Positions 49,871 to 59,370 of a DNA stretch of 64,000 nucleotides are shown piece after piece. The stretch is from Pseudomonas knackmussii B13 (GTDB lineage Bacteria > Pseudomonadota > Gammaproteobacteria > Pseudomonadales > Pseudomonadaceae). The notes under the pieces are model-generated. The model made no database searches. It saw only the letters and a program-made list of their open reading frames with translations, and had not been told where the DNA came from. Within the stretch, counting starts at the first letter, position 1. Each line of letters opens with the position of its first letter. The stretch lies in assembly GCF_000689415.1 (NCBI RefSeq), contig NZ_HG322950.1, forward strand, positions 5,277,501-5,341,500, given 5' to 3'. The position numbers and the translations under genes are program-made.

Positions 49871-51223
49871 ATGTTCGGTCTGTCACACGACACCTACCTG
49901 CTGCTCGACGCGGTAGTCACCATCATCGGTCTGATCCTGCTGATCACCCGCTTCAAGCTGCACCCCTTCCTCGCCCTGATCATCGCCTCCGGCTTCCTCG
50001 GCCTGACCTCGGGCATGCCGGTGGCGCAGATCGTCAAATCCTTCCAGGACGGTTTCGGCGGGGTGCTCGGCTTCGTCGGCGTGATCCTTGCCCTGGGCAC
50101 CATGCTCGGCAAGCTGATGGCCGATTCCGGCGGCGCCGACCAGATCGCCCGTACCCTGATCGACGCCTTCGGCGAGCGCCGGGTGCACTGGGCGATGATG
50201 ATTTCCGCCTTCCTGGTGGGCATCCCGCTGTTCTTCGAGATCGGCTTCATCCTGCTGATCCCGCTGGTGTTCATCGTCGCGCGGCGCAGCGGCGTATCGC
50301 TGATCAAGATCGGCATCCCGCTGCTCGCCGGCCTTTCCGCCGTGCACGGCCTGGTGCCGCCGCACCCGGGCCCGCTGCTGGCGATCGGCGTGTTCAACGC
50401 TGACATCGGCAAGACCATCCTCTACGGCCTGATCGTCGCCCTGCCCACCGCCGCCATCGCCGGCCCGCTGTTCGGCGCCTTCATCGCCAAGCGCATCCCG
50501 GGCAACCCTTCGCCGGAGCTGGTGGCGCAGATCGCCCGCGAGCCGGAGACCGATAACCTGCCGAGCTTCGGCGTAACCCTGCTCACCGTGCTGCTGCCGG
50601 TGTTCCTGATGCTGCTGAAGACTTTCGCCGACGTGCTGCTGCCCGACGGCCACATCTTCCGCGCCTGGATGGACATGATCGGCCACCCGATCAGCGCCCT
50701 GCTCCTCGCGCTGCTGCTGGCGCTCTATACCTTCGGCCACGCCCGCGGTTTCGACTCGAAGAAGATCCTCAAGCTGCTCGACCAGAGCCTCGCGCCCACC
50801 GCCGCCATCGTGGTGATCATCGGCGCCGGCGGCGGCTTCAAGCAGATGCTGGTGGCCAGCGGCGTGGGCGACGTGATCGGCCACATGGCCGTACAGGCGC
50901 AGATCTCGCCGATCCTGCTGGCCTGGCTGGTCGCCGCGCTTATCCGCATCGCCACCGGCTCGGCCACGGTCGCCACCATCACCGGCGCCGGCATCGTTGC
51001 GCCGGTGGTCGGGCTGATCCCCGGGGTCAACCGCGAGCTGCTGGTGCTCGCCACCGGCGCCGGTTCGCTGATCCTCTCGCACGTCAACGACGCCGGTTTC
51101 TGGCTGGTGAAGCAGTACTTCAACATGAGCGTCGTCGAGACCTTCAAGACCTGGACGGCCATGGAGACCATCCTCTCCGTCGTCGGCCTGGTGTTCATCC
51201 TGCTGCTTTCGCTGGTGGTCTGA
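49871..51223 (+). CDS. gntP: Gluconate permease, GntP family
   Basis: A 450-residue transporter with 12 or more membrane helices. GntP signatures include GLTSGMPVAQIVKSFQDGFG, GGADQIARTLIDAFG and VHGLVPPHPGPLLAIG. It brings gluconate into the cytoplasm by proton symport. Preceded by operator 3 and GGGAGCC RBS. Confidence 0.95.
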   Translation: MFGLSHDTYLLLDAVVTIIGLILLITRFKLHPFLALIIASGFLGLTSGMPVAQIVKSFQDGFGGVLGFVGVILALGTMLGKLMADSGGADQIARTLIDAFGERRVHWAMMISAFLVGIPLFFEIGFILLIPLVFIVARRSGVSLIKIGIPLLAGLSAVHGLVPPHPGPLLAIGVFNADIGKTILYGLIVALPTAAIAGPLFGAFIAKRIPGNPSPELVAQIAREPETDNLPSFGVTLLTVLLPVFLMLLKTFADVLLPDGHIFRAWMDMIGHPISALLLALLLALYTFGHARGFDSKKILKLLDQSLAPTAAIVVIIGAGGGFKQMLVASGVGDVIGHMAVQAQISPILLAWLVAALIRIATGSATVATITGAGIVAPVVGLIPGVNRELLVLATGAGSLILSHVNDAGFWLVKQYFNMSVVETFKTWTAMETILSVVGLVFILLLSLVV

Positions 51224-51262
51224 GGACCACCGGCTCCACCCCTGAAGGAAGGAGTACCGCAG

Positions 51263-51412
51263 ATGTCCGCCACCACCCCGCAAGCCCCCGCCCAGCCCGC
51301 CGATCCGCGCGATTGGCCGCGCGACTTCGATGTCCGCGCCCGCTACGCCGAGCAGCAGGAATTGCTCGGCGAGCGTCAGCCCAAGCCCGTCAACGACCGC
51401 AACGCCCGCTGA
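51263..51412 (+). CDS. Small hypothetical protein of the gluconate locus
   Basis: A 49-residue hydrophilic protein rich in Pro, Ala and Arg (PRDWPRDFDVRARYAEQQEL). It lies 39 bases behind the permease and has a strong AAGGAAGGAG RBS, and it is followed directly by a terminator, so it is cotranscribed with gntP. Unknown function. Confidence 0.6.
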   Translation: MSATTPQAPAQPADPRDWPRDFDVRARYAEQQELLGERQPKPVNDRNAR

Positions 51413-51431
51413 AAGCCCCCTCCGGGGCTTT
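51412..51431 (+). terminator. Terminator of the gluconate operon
   Basis: AAAGCCCC-CTCC-GGGGCTTT, beginning at the stop codon of the small ORF. Confidence 0.7.
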
Positions 51432-51541
51432 CCGACGAACGAATGCTGAAACGATTCACCTAAAGCATTTTTCAGGCTAAAACATTCACCGGGCGCTGCC
51501 GCTTTCGCCATTACTGTCGCCCGGTCCCCGAGGGAGGAACC

Positions 51542-53161
51542 ATGCACAACAAGCTCGAAAATCTGTTCCCCGACGTTGCCGACATTCCCGAAGCCTTCCG
51601 CCCGGACGCCCCGGTCGAACAGCGCGAATACCTGGTGAACGGCGAACTGCGCCGCTGGGACGGCCCGCTCGCCCCGGTGCGCAGCCCGATCTTCCTGAAG
51701 ACCGCCGAGGGCGAGCAGCAGGTGGTACTGGGCAGCACGCCGCTGCTGGACGCCGACGCAGCCCTCACCGCCCTCGACGCCGCCGTGGCCGCCTACGACA
51801 ACGGCCAGGGCCTGTGGCCGAACCTGCGGGTGGCCGAACGCATCCAGCACGTCGAGACCTTCCTGGCGCGCATGCGCGAACAGCGCGCGGCTGTGGTCAA
51901 GCTGCTGATGTGGGAGATCGGCAAGAACCTCAAGGATTCGGAGAAGGAGTTCGACCGCACCTGCGACTACATCGTCGACACCATCGAGGCGCTCAAGGAG
52001 CTCGACCGCCGCTCCAGCCGCTTCGAGCTGGAACAGGGCACCCTCGGCCAGATCCGCCGCGTGCCGCTGGGCGTGGCGTTGTGCATGGGCCCGTACAACT
52101 ACCCGCTGAACGAGACCTTCACCACGCTGATTCCGGCGCTGATCATGGGCAACACCGTGGTCTTCAAGCCGGCCAAGTTCGGCGTGCTGCTGATCCGTCC
52201 GCTGCTGGAGGCGTTCCGCGACAGCTTCCCGCCGGGCGTCATCAACATCATCTACGGGCGCGGCCGCGAGACCGTCTCGGCACTGATGGCCAGCGGCAAG
52301 ATCGACGTCTTCGCCTTCATCGGCACGCACAAGGGCGCCGCCGACCTCAAGCGCCTGCACCCGCGCCCGCACCGCCTGCGCGCCGCGCTCGGCCTGGACG
52401 CGAAGAACCCCGGCATCGTCCTGCCAAAGGTCGACCTGGACAACGCCGTCGAGGAGGCCATCACCGGCGCCCTCTCCTTCAACGGCCAGCGCTGCACCGC
52501 GCTGAAAATCCTGTTCGTCCACGACAGCGTGCTGCCGGCCTTCCTCGACAAGTTCGCCAGCCGCCTCGCCCAACTCAAGCCGGGCATGCCCTGGGAGCCG
52601 GGCGTGGCGCTGACGCCGCTGCCGGAGCCAGGCAAGGTGGACTACCTGAAAACGCTGCTGGAGGACGCCCTGAGCAAAGGCGCCAAGGTAATCAACGAGG
52701 GCGGTGGTGAGGCGCGCGAGAGCTTCTTCTACCCGGCGCTGCTCAGCCCGGTGAACGCCCAAATGCGCCTGTACCACGAAGAGCAGTTCGGCCCGCTGGT
52801 GCCGGTGGTGCCCTACCGCGAAGTGGAGGAAGTCATCGACTATGTGCTGCAGTCCGACTATGGCCAACAACTCAGCCTGTTCGGCAGCGACCCCGAGCAG
52901 GTCGGCCGGCTGGTCGACGCCTTTGCCAACCAGGTAGGCCGCATCAACGTCAACGCGCAGTGCCAGCGCGGCCCGGACAGCTATCCGTTCAACGGCCGCA
53001 AGAACTCGGCGGAAGGCACCCTGTCGGTGCACGACGCATTGCGCACCTTCTCCATCCGCACCCTGGTGGCGACGCGCTTCAATGCCGCCAACAAGGCGCT
53101 GATCAGCGAGATCATCCAGGGCCGCGAATCGAACTTCCTGACCACCGACTACATCTTCTGA
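51542..53161 (+). CDS. gapN: GapN-type NADP-dependent glyceraldehyde-3-phosphate dehydrogenase
   Basis: A 539-residue aldehyde dehydrogenase superfamily enzyme. The cofactor-binding and catalytic residues are visible: GPYNYPLNETFTTLIPAL (near 180), NGQRCTALK with catalytic Cys (near 320). The family oxidises glyceraldehyde-3-phosphate without phosphorylation to give NADPH. Placement behind the gluconate operon fits the Entner-Doudoroff route, since that path feeds GAP. The exact substrate is inferred from synteny with P. aeruginosa. Confidence 0.75.
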   Translation: MHNKLENLFPDVADIPEAFRPDAPVEQREYLVNGELRRWDGPLAPVRSPIFLKTAEGEQQVVLGSTPLLDADAALTALDAAVAAYDNGQGLWPNLRVAERIQHVETFLARMREQRAAVVKLLMWEIGKNLKDSEKEFDRTCDYIVDTIEALKELDRRSSRFELEQGTLGQIRRVPLGVALCMGPYNYPLNETFTTLIPALIMGNTVVFKPAKFGVLLIRPLLEAFRDSFPPGVINIIYGRGRETVSALMASGKIDVFAFIGTHKGAADLKRLHPRPHRLRAALGLDAKNPGIVLPKVDLDNAVEEAITGALSFNGQRCTALKILFVHDSVLPAFLDKFASRLAQLKPGMPWEPGVALTPLPEPGKVDYLKTLLEDALSKGAKVINEGGGEARESFFYPALLSPVNAQMRLYHEEQFGPLVPVVPYREVEEVIDYVLQSDYGQQLSLFGSDPEQVGRLVDAFANQVGRINVNAQCQRGPDSYPFNGRKNSAEGTLSVHDALRTFSIRTLVATRFNAANKALISEIIQGRESNFLTTDYIF

Positions 53162-53179
53162 GTCGGCGCGGGTGCCGCC

Positions 53180-53482
53180 TCAGACGCGGATAAGCCCCCA
53201 CTCCGGGGCCGGCACCCGTTCGTTCAGCTCTTCCACCTGGCAGGCGTAGGAGCGGCGCAGGCGCAGGCGCTCGGCATGGCAGAGCAACGGGCCGGCGGCA
53301 TCCTCGGCGCCCAACGGATCGTCACGCAGCACACCGCTGATGCGCCCCTGGCGGAACAGTTCGCGGATCGCCAGCAGGTTGTTCTCGCGCCGGCCGCTGA
53401 GTTCGTCGAGCGAACGCGGCTGGCTTTCGGATAGCTGGCACAACACCGACATCAGCAATGCCGGCGACAGTTTCGGGCTCAT
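53180..53482 (-). CDS. Hypothetical protein, possible wHTH
   Basis: A 100-residue protein. Residues 5-55 (LSPALLMSVLCQLSESQPRS, then NNLLAIRELFRQGRI) form a winged-helix-like pattern, with an Arg-rich C-terminal region. Converges on gapN, whose stop lies 18 bases away. No named family. Confidence 0.5.
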   Translation of the reverse strand: MSPKLSPALLMSVLCQLSESQPRSLDELSGRRENNLLAIRELFRQGRISGVLRDDPLGAEDAAGPLLCHAERLRLRRSYACQVEELNERVPAPEWGLIRV

Positions 53483-53576
53483 GCAGGCTCCCCTTGCGCA
53501 GCCAATGAGACGAGCCTGCCGACTATGCGGATGAAATCTTAAAGAATGCTTATCCGCCGTCCCTGGCGGGCGAGGC

Positions 53577-54254
53577 TCAGTCCAGGCCGTTGTCGCGATC
53601 CTGCTCCAGACGCGCCAGGCGCTCTTCGAGCGCAGCGACCTTGGCTTCCAGCTCGGCGATCCGCGATTCGTCCTGGGCGCTGTGTTCGCTGCGTCCACCC
53701 GAGGCCTGGCGACCGCTGCTGGCGATGGCCGCTTCGAGGTCGGCGGCGCTGCCCAGCAGGTGCATGTAGCGGTCTTCGCGCTGCCCTGGCTGGCGCTCCA
53801 CCTGCATGACGAAGTGGCGCGCAGCGAGGCGTTCGAGCTGGTGACGGACTTCTTCGGTGTCGTCGAAGTCGTGCATGCGCTGGCTGCGCGTGAGCAGCTC
53901 GTTGAGCGTCTGCGGGCCGCGCAGGAACAGCAGGCCGAGCAGCACCCACTGCGGCTTGACCAGCTCCAGCGCCTTGTCCAGACGTTGTTCCCAGCGGTCG
54001 GCGCGGCTGCCCATCTGCAGGCGCACCATCTGCTCGCCCTCCAGGCGGCGCAGGGCCTGGCCGACCTGGCCGGGGGTGAGGTCCATCACCGGCTCGCGGC
54101 TGGTCTTCTGGTTGCAGGCGGTGACCAGAGAATTGAGGGTCAGCGGATAGGTTTCCGGGGTGGTCAGCTGCTTTTCGATCAGGCTGCCGAGGATGCGGAC
54201 TTCCACCGCGGTGAGGGGCTCCCGCTCGGGAGCGCTCGAGGACTCGTCGTTCAT
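53577..54254 (-). CDS. yceH: YceH family protein (DUF480)
   Basis: A 225-residue protein with the family signature EKQLTTPETYPL near residue 33 and two winged-helix domains (about 15-95 and 95-180). A predicted C-terminal coiled coil (AELEAKVAALEERLARLEQD) follows. Function is unknown; the fold suggests nucleic acid binding. Neighbours give no clue. Confidence 0.85.
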   Translation of the reverse strand: MNDESSSAPEREPLTAVEVRILGSLIEKQLTTPETYPLTLNSLVTACNQKTSREPVMDLTPGQVGQALRRLEGEQMVRLQMGSRADRWEQRLDKALELVKPQWVLLGLLFLRGPQTLNELLTRSQRMHDFDDTEEVRHQLERLAARHFVMQVERQPGQREDRYMHLLGSAADLEAAIASSGRQASGGRSEHSAQDESRIAELEAKVAALEERLARLEQDRDNGLD

Positions 54255-54313
54255 GGCCGTTCCAGGTTTCGCGTAGAGCGCACTAGCCTAGCCGCGAACG
54301 CCGCGTTTGGCAC

Positions 54314-55072
54314 TCAGTGGAAGCGCTGCAGGCGGCTGACCGGCCGCTCGATCACCGCCCAGTGCGACGACGAACCCAGCAGCTCCAGCACCCGCGCCTG
54401 GCCGTCGCCGCGCCCGAGCGCCTGGCGCGCCATGTCGCCGACGAACCAGTTGGCGGTGTTGGCCGCCACCACGCGACCCTCGCCGTTCACCACCAGCGCT
54501 TCGTTACCCAGGCGCATCAGGCTGCGCAGCAACACTGGCTCGAACTCCTGCAAGGCGATGTCGGCCGCGGCGACGCCGATGAAGCGGCCGTTGACCACGA
54601 TGGGCACGGAGAAGGCGAGGATGTACAGGTCGGTGCCGTAGAGGTCCACGAACGGCCCTTCCACCGACGGCATCCCGGTGTCCCGCGGGCGCGAGAACCA
54701 GGGCATGTTCAGGTAGTTGTAGAAGCGCTCGCTGCGGCTGTTGAGGTTCAGCGAAAGCGGCACCACCTTGCCGCCGCGGCCGTGGTACCACCACTCCAGG
54801 TACATCTCCTGGTCCGCCAGCTCGCCCGGCTCCAGCACCACGCCGGTGCCGTGCATGCGGCAGGGTGCGCCCTCGCCCAGGTTGTCCTGGATGCACGGTT
54901 GCAGCGCGCGAAGATCCTTCGAGGTCGGCCGGGCGTCCGTCGCCTGCAGGCGCTCCCAGATCGCCACCACCTCGCCGGCCATCGCCTCGAGACACTGGAA
55001 AACGTTACGGATGGAAGCGTCGATGCGCGTGGCGCACTGCTGGAGCTCATCCGCGGGAAGGGAGTTGGACAT
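54314..55072 (-). CDS. Stand-alone Cache/PDC sensor protein
   Basis: A 252-residue protein with a PDC/dCache fold (about 80-220): LNMPWFSRPRDTGMPSVEGP, then GTDLYILAFSVPIVVNGRFI and IGVAAADIAL. It has no signal peptide, no membrane segment and no output domain, which is unusual. Such cytosolic Cache proteins bind amino acids or other small ligands; it lies immediately after a FadR-type regulator and may report on the substrate of that cluster. Confidence 0.65.
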   Translation of the reverse strand: MSNSLPADELQQCATRIDASIRNVFQCLEAMAGEVVAIWERLQATDARPTSKDLRALQPCIQDNLGEGAPCRMHGTGVVLEPGELADQEMYLEWWYHGRGGKVVPLSLNLNSRSERFYNYLNMPWFSRPRDTGMPSVEGPFVDLYGTDLYILAFSVPIVVNGRFIGVAAADIALQEFEPVLLRSLMRLGNEALVVNGEGRVVAANTANWFVGDMARQALGRGDGQARVLELLGSSSHWAVIERPVSRLQRFH

Positions 55073-55180
55073 TTCGTAGGCCTCTCTCGTGGCTCTTGTT
55101 TTCACTGCGCCCCCTGGGCGCCTTCGCAATCGACCGCGGCAGCCAACCAGCCCGCCGCAGATTCAGCAAGCGCTTGCCGT

Positions 55181-55927
55181 TCAGCCGTCGCCCGCCACCA
55201 GACTCAGGCGCAGGCCGATCAGGCGCTTGATGCCCTGGGTCACGTGGGCCTCGGCCAGCGCGCTGGCGAGGTTGGCGTCGCCGGCCGCGATGGCGCCGTG
55301 GATCGCACGATGCTCCTGGACCCGCACGTCGAGCTCGTCGCCCCCCGCCTGCGGCAGCCAGAGCAGCTCGCCCAGTTCCGCCTGCAGGCGCACTTCGGCC
55401 TGGGTCAGGCGCACCGACTGAGCCGCCACCGCCACTTCGATGTGGAAACGCGCATCCGCACGACGCCGCTCCTGGCGTGTGCCGGCGACCTGCAAGGCGT
55501 CGATGCACTGCGCCAGGCGTGCGTGCTGATCCGGCGCACCGCGCTGCGCAGCCAGGCGCGCGGCGGTGCCGGAAATGGCCAGGTGCTCGTCGCAGAGGTC
55601 GCGCAATTCGAGCGCGCTCTTCTTGCGCAATTGCCCGAGCAATGCCTCGTCCGGGCTGTGCGGCGGCGCGCAGACGAAGCTGCCGCCGTTGCGTCCGCGA
55701 CGGGTCTCGATCACCCCGCGCTCGCGCAGTTCTGCCAGCGCCTCGCGCAGGGTCACGGTGGCCACGCCGAACTGCGTCGCCAGCTCGCTTTCGCTGGGCA
55801 GCTGCTCGCCCTCGGCGAACAGGCCGAGGTCAACCAGTTCCACCAGGCGACGCGCCACTGCCTCGGTGCGGCCTTCCTGGCGCAGGTGCATGAAGCTGGC
55901 CGGTCGGATGTTCCTGAAATCGTTCAT
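55181..55927 (-). CDS. GntR/FadR-type transcriptional regulator
   Basis: A 248-residue protein. The winged HTH near 35-95 (LPSESELATQFGVATVTLRE) is followed by a helical FCD effector domain with conserved Asp/His residues (DARFHIEVA and QEHRAIHGAIAAGDA), which likely binds a metal-coordinated carboxylate. It is divergent from the aldehyde dehydrogenase across about 300 bases and should control it. Confidence 0.8.
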   Translation of the reverse strand: MNDFRNIRPASFMHLRQEGRTEAVARRLVELVDLGLFAEGEQLPSESELATQFGVATVTLREALAELRERGVIETRRGRNGGSFVCAPPHSPDEALLGQLRKKSALELRDLCDEHLAISGTAARLAAQRGAPDQHARLAQCIDALQVAGTRQERRRADARFHIEVAVAAQSVRLTQAEVRLQAELGELLWLPQAGGDELDVRVQEHRAIHGAIAAGDANLASALAEAHVTQGIKRLIGLRLSLVAGDG

Positions 55928-56226
55928 AGGCAAGGTCAAGCAGTGCCGCGCGATACGCCGGCGGAAGCTCCTGGGCACGCCGTGGCGTGGGAATACGGAA
56001 GTCTACCCGGTGCCGCTGGGTTGGCGACCGGACGCAAACATATGAACACAGATTTCATCCCACGAAAAGTCACCCATGAAACCCATCAAAGCGGGTAAAG
56101 CTGTGTATTTATCGATCAAACGAATGGGGATATTGGCAAGCAAAAACTCTTAAGATATGGTTTTAAATGTTTTATTCGAACCGACGGCCCTGCCCGTCCC
56201 CTTTTGCCGATCCAGGAGCCCCACCC
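55928..56226. promoter_or_regulatory. Divergent control region of regulator and dehydrogenase
   Basis: About 300 AT-richer bases without a gene. A promoter candidate for the dehydrogenase is at 56133-56161: TTGGCA, a 17-base spacer and TATGGT, ending 65 bases before the ATG. Operator palindromes are not obvious. Confidence 0.5.
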
Positions 56227-57720
56227 ATGAGCCAACCGACCCGCCAAGACTGGGAAGCCCGCGCCAGCAAACTGCAGATCGAAGGCCGCGCCTTCATCGA
56301 CGGCCAGTACGTCAACGCCAGCGCCGGCCAGACCTTCGACTGCATCAGCCCGGTGGACGGCCGCTTCCTGGCCAAGGTCGCCAGCTGCGATGCCGCCGAT
56401 GCCGAACTGGCCGTGCGCAGCGCCCGCGCCGCCTTCGAGTCGGGCGTCTGGTCGCGCCAGGCACCGGCCGCGCGCAAGGCCGTGATGATTCGCTTCTCCG
56501 AACTGCTGGAGCAGCACGCCGAGGAACTGGCGCTGCTGGAAACCCTGGACATGGGCAAGCCGATCGGCGACTCGCTGAACGTCGACCTGCCCGGCTCGGT
56601 GGACAGCATCCGCTGGAGCGGCGAGGCCATCGACAAGGTCTATGACGAGGTCGCCGCCACCTCCCACGACCAGCTCGGCCTGGTCACCCGCGAAGCGGTG
56701 GGCGTGGTCGCCGCCATCGTGCCGTGGAACTTCCCGCTGATGATGGCGAGCTGGAAACTCGGCCCGGCCCTGGCCACCGGCAACTCGGTGATCCTCAAGC
56801 CCTCCGAGCGCTCGCCGCTGACCGCCATCCGCATCGCCCAGCTGGCCATCGAAGCCGGCCTGCCGAAAGGCGTGCTCAACGTGCTGCCGGGCTACGGCCA
56901 CACCGTGGGTTCGGCCCTGGCGCTGCACATGGACGTGGACACCGTGGTGTTCACCGGCTCGACCAAGATCGCCAAGCAGCTGATGGTCTACGCGGGTGAA
57001 TCGAACATGAAGCGCGTCTGGCTGGAAGCCGGCGGCAAGAGCCCGAACATCGTCTTCGCCGACGCCCCGGACCTGCAGGCCGCCGCCGAATCCGCCGCTG
57101 CCGCCATCGCCTTCAACCAGGGTGAAGTCTGCACTGCGGGCTCCCGCCTGCTGGTCGAGAAATCCATCAAGGCCGAGTTCCTGCCGCTGGTGGTCGAGGC
57201 CATGAAAGGCTGGAAAGCCGGCCATCCGCTGGACCCGGAAACCAACGTCGGTGCCCTGGTGGACAGCCGTCAGCTGGAACAGGTGCTGGGCTACATCGAG
57301 GCCGGCAAGGCCGAAGGCGCCAAGATCCTCACCGGCGGCCAGCGCGTGCTGGAGGAAACCGGCGGCACCTATGTCGAGCCGACCCTGTTCGACGGCGTGA
57401 GCAACGCCATGAAGATCGCCCGCGAGGAAATCTTCGGGCCGGTGCTCTCGGTGATCGAGTTCGAGGACGCCGAAGAAGCCGTGCGCATCGCCAACGACAC
57501 CCCGTACGGCCTGGCCGCTGCGGTGTGGACCCGCGACATCTCCAAGGCCCACCTCACCGCCCGCGCCCTGCGTGCCGGCAGCGTGTGGGTGAACATGTAC
57601 GACGGCGGCGACATGACCGCGCCCTTCGGCGGCTTCAAGCAGTCGGGCAACGGCCGCGACAAGTCGCTGCACGCCTTCGACAAGTACACCGAGCTGAAAG
57701 CCACCTGGATCAAGCTCTAA
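56227..57720 (+). CDS. NAD(P)-dependent aldehyde dehydrogenase, PuuC/KauB-like
   Basis: A 497-residue ALDH. Catalytic Glu in LEAGGKSPN (near 266), Cys in GEVCTAGSR (near 300), and the PWNFPLM cofactor loop are all present. Closest in style to gamma-glutamyl-gamma-aminobutyraldehyde/aminoaldehyde dehydrogenases that complete polyamine breakdown. Start at 56227 follows AGGAG. The next gene is a transporter and a PotF-like protein lies further on, which fits an amine substrate, although this is inference. Confidence 0.85.
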   Translation: MSQPTRQDWEARASKLQIEGRAFIDGQYVNASAGQTFDCISPVDGRFLAKVASCDAADAELAVRSARAAFESGVWSRQAPAARKAVMIRFSELLEQHAEELALLETLDMGKPIGDSLNVDLPGSVDSIRWSGEAIDKVYDEVAATSHDQLGLVTREAVGVVAAIVPWNFPLMMASWKLGPALATGNSVILKPSERSPLTAIRIAQLAIEAGLPKGVLNVLPGYGHTVGSALALHMDVDTVVFTGSTKIAKQLMVYAGESNMKRVWLEAGGKSPNIVFADAPDLQAAAESAAAAIAFNQGEVCTAGSRLLVEKSIKAEFLPLVVEAMKGWKAGHPLDPETNVGALVDSRQLEQVLGYIEAGKAEGAKILTGGQRVLEETGGTYVEPTLFDGVSNAMKIAREEIFGPVLSVIEFEDAEEAVRIANDTPYGLAAAVWTRDISKAHLTARALRAGSVWVNMYDGGDMTAPFGGFKQSGNGRDKSLHAFDKYTELKATWIKL

Positions 57721-57828
57721 GCGCCGCGCACCCGAGGTTCAGCCGGGACGCCCCGCGTCCCGGCCATGACAACAACATTCGCAGCCCCCTTTAGCTGCCA
57801 ACGCCAAAACCTCCACAGGACAATCACA

Positions 57829-59313
57829 ATGAACAACCCCTTGCAGCCGGGAGCGCTCCTGGACAGCGACGCGGAACAGCTCCGCAAGCTGGGCTACACC
57901 TCCAACTTCAACCGCACCATGAGCCTCTGGGAAAACTTCGCCCTGGGCTTCACCTACCTCTCGCCCGTGGTGGGCGTGTACACCCTGTTCGCCCTGTGCC
58001 TGGCCGCCGGCGGGCCGCCGATGTTCTGGTCCTACCTGCTGGTGGGCATCGGCCAGATGCTGGTGTGCCTGATCTTCTGCGAAGTGGTCTCGCAGTTCCC
58101 GATTTCCGGGGGCGTGTACCCCTGGGCGCGGCGCCTGGTGGGCAAGCGCTGGGCGTGGATGGTCGGCTGGATCTACTCCATCTCGCTCTGCGTGACCATC
58201 GCCGCCGTGGCCCTCGGCGCCGGCCCGTACATCGCCACCCTGCTCGGTTTCGAGTCGACCCCCGTGACCAACACCCTGGTGGCCCTGGCGCTGACCCTGA
58301 TCGCCACCGTGCTCAACCTCAGCGGCACCAAGCTGCTTGCCCGCGTGGCCATGTTCGGCTTCCTCTGCGAGCTGATCGGCGCCATCGTGATCGGCTGCTA
58401 CCTGCTGATGTTCGAACGTCACCAGCCGTTCTCGGTACTGTTCAACACCTTCGACATCCGCATCGACGGCTCCTACTGGCCGGCGTTCCTGACCGCGTCC
58501 CTGGCCGGCATGTTCCTCTACTACGGCTTCGAGGCCTGCGGTGACGTCGCCGAGGAAACCCCGAACCCCAGCCGGCGCATTCCCAAGGCCATGCGCATGA
58601 CCATCTGGATCGGCGGCGCCGCCTCGATGTTCGCCGCCCTGGCGCTGATCCTCGCGGTGCCGGACATGGCCGCCGTGATCAACGGCACCGACAAGGACCC
58701 GATGACCACCATCCTCGACAGCGCCTTCGGCGTAACCGGCGCGCGCATGGTGATGGCCGTGATCATCGTCTCCTTCGTCTCCTGCGTGCTCAGCCTGCAA
58801 GCGGCCGCCAGCCGCCTGCTGTACTCCTACGCCCGCGACGAGATGGTCATGGGCAGCGGCCTGCTCAAGCGCCTGTCGCCCAACACCCACGTGCCGGTGC
58901 CGGCCCTGATCACCTGCGGCGTCGTTCCCGCCGCCATCGTCTGCGCCGGCTTCTACCTGCAGAACGCCATCGCCCTGGTAGTGAGCTTCGCCGCCATCGG
59001 CATCTACCTGTCGTTCCAGATGATCGTCGCCGGCGCCCTCTTCGCCCGTGCGCGCGGCTGGCAGCCCAGCGGCGCCTTCAAGCTCGGCAAGTGGGGCTGG
59101 CCGGTGAACATCGCCGCGCAGGTCTATGGCGCGTTGGCGATCGTCAACATGTCCTGGCCGCGCACCCCGGATGCGCCCTGGTACGTCAACTACGGGATCG
59201 TCCTGGTTGGCGCCATCGTCATCGTCGTGGGCCTGGTCTACATGACCCTGTTCCGCCCGTACGACAAGGGCAATGCGCCGCATGGCGATGCCTGGAAGCT
59301 GCATCACCAGTGA
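57829..59313 (+). CDS. APC-family amino acid/amine permease
   Basis: A 494-residue transporter with about 12 membrane helices. The opening NFNRTMSLWENFALGFTYLS and following PISGGVYPWARRLVGK are typical of the APC (amino acid-polyamine-organocation) family. It is 108 bases behind the dehydrogenase and likely cotranscribed, so it may import the compound the ALDH completes. ATG 57829 is preferred to the earlier ATG because it has an AGGACA RBS. Confidence 0.85.
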   Translation: MNNPLQPGALLDSDAEQLRKLGYTSNFNRTMSLWENFALGFTYLSPVVGVYTLFALCLAAGGPPMFWSYLLVGIGQMLVCLIFCEVVSQFPISGGVYPWARRLVGKRWAWMVGWIYSISLCVTIAAVALGAGPYIATLLGFESTPVTNTLVALALTLIATVLNLSGTKLLARVAMFGFLCELIGAIVIGCYLLMFERHQPFSVLFNTFDIRIDGSYWPAFLTASLAGMFLYYGFEACGDVAEETPNPSRRIPKAMRMTIWIGGAASMFAALALILAVPDMAAVINGTDKDPMTTILDSAFGVTGARMVMAVIIVSFVSCVLSLQAAASRLLYSYARDEMVMGSGLLKRLSPNTHVPVPALITCGVVPAAIVCAGFYLQNAIALVVSFAAIGIYLSFQMIVAGALFARARGWQPSGAFKLGKWGWPVNIAAQVYGALAIVNMSWPRTPDAPWYVNYGIVLVGAIVIVVGLVYMTLFRPYDKGNAPHGDAWKLHHQ

Positions 59314-59340
59314 GGTGAGCGGCGGTCATCCGCCCAATGA

Positions 59341-59368
59341 AAACGCCCGGCAGATGCCGGGCGTTTTT
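59341..59368 (+). terminator. Terminator after permease gene
   Basis: AAACGCCCGGCA-GA-TGCCGGGCGTTTTTGT, 27 bases after the permease stop. Confidence 0.85.
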
Positions 59369-59370
59369 GT

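Noticed and set aside
49883..53032. A 1049-codon open frame on the minus strand
   Set aside because: It is antisense to gntP and gapN, which are clear enzymes/transporters. Long antisense frames are usual in high-GC Pseudomonas DNA; the product is rich in Arg, His, Gln and Asp with no domain.
56116..57672. A 518-codon minus-strand open frame
   Set aside because: Antisense to the aldehyde dehydrogenase; His/Gln/Arg-rich shadow composition.
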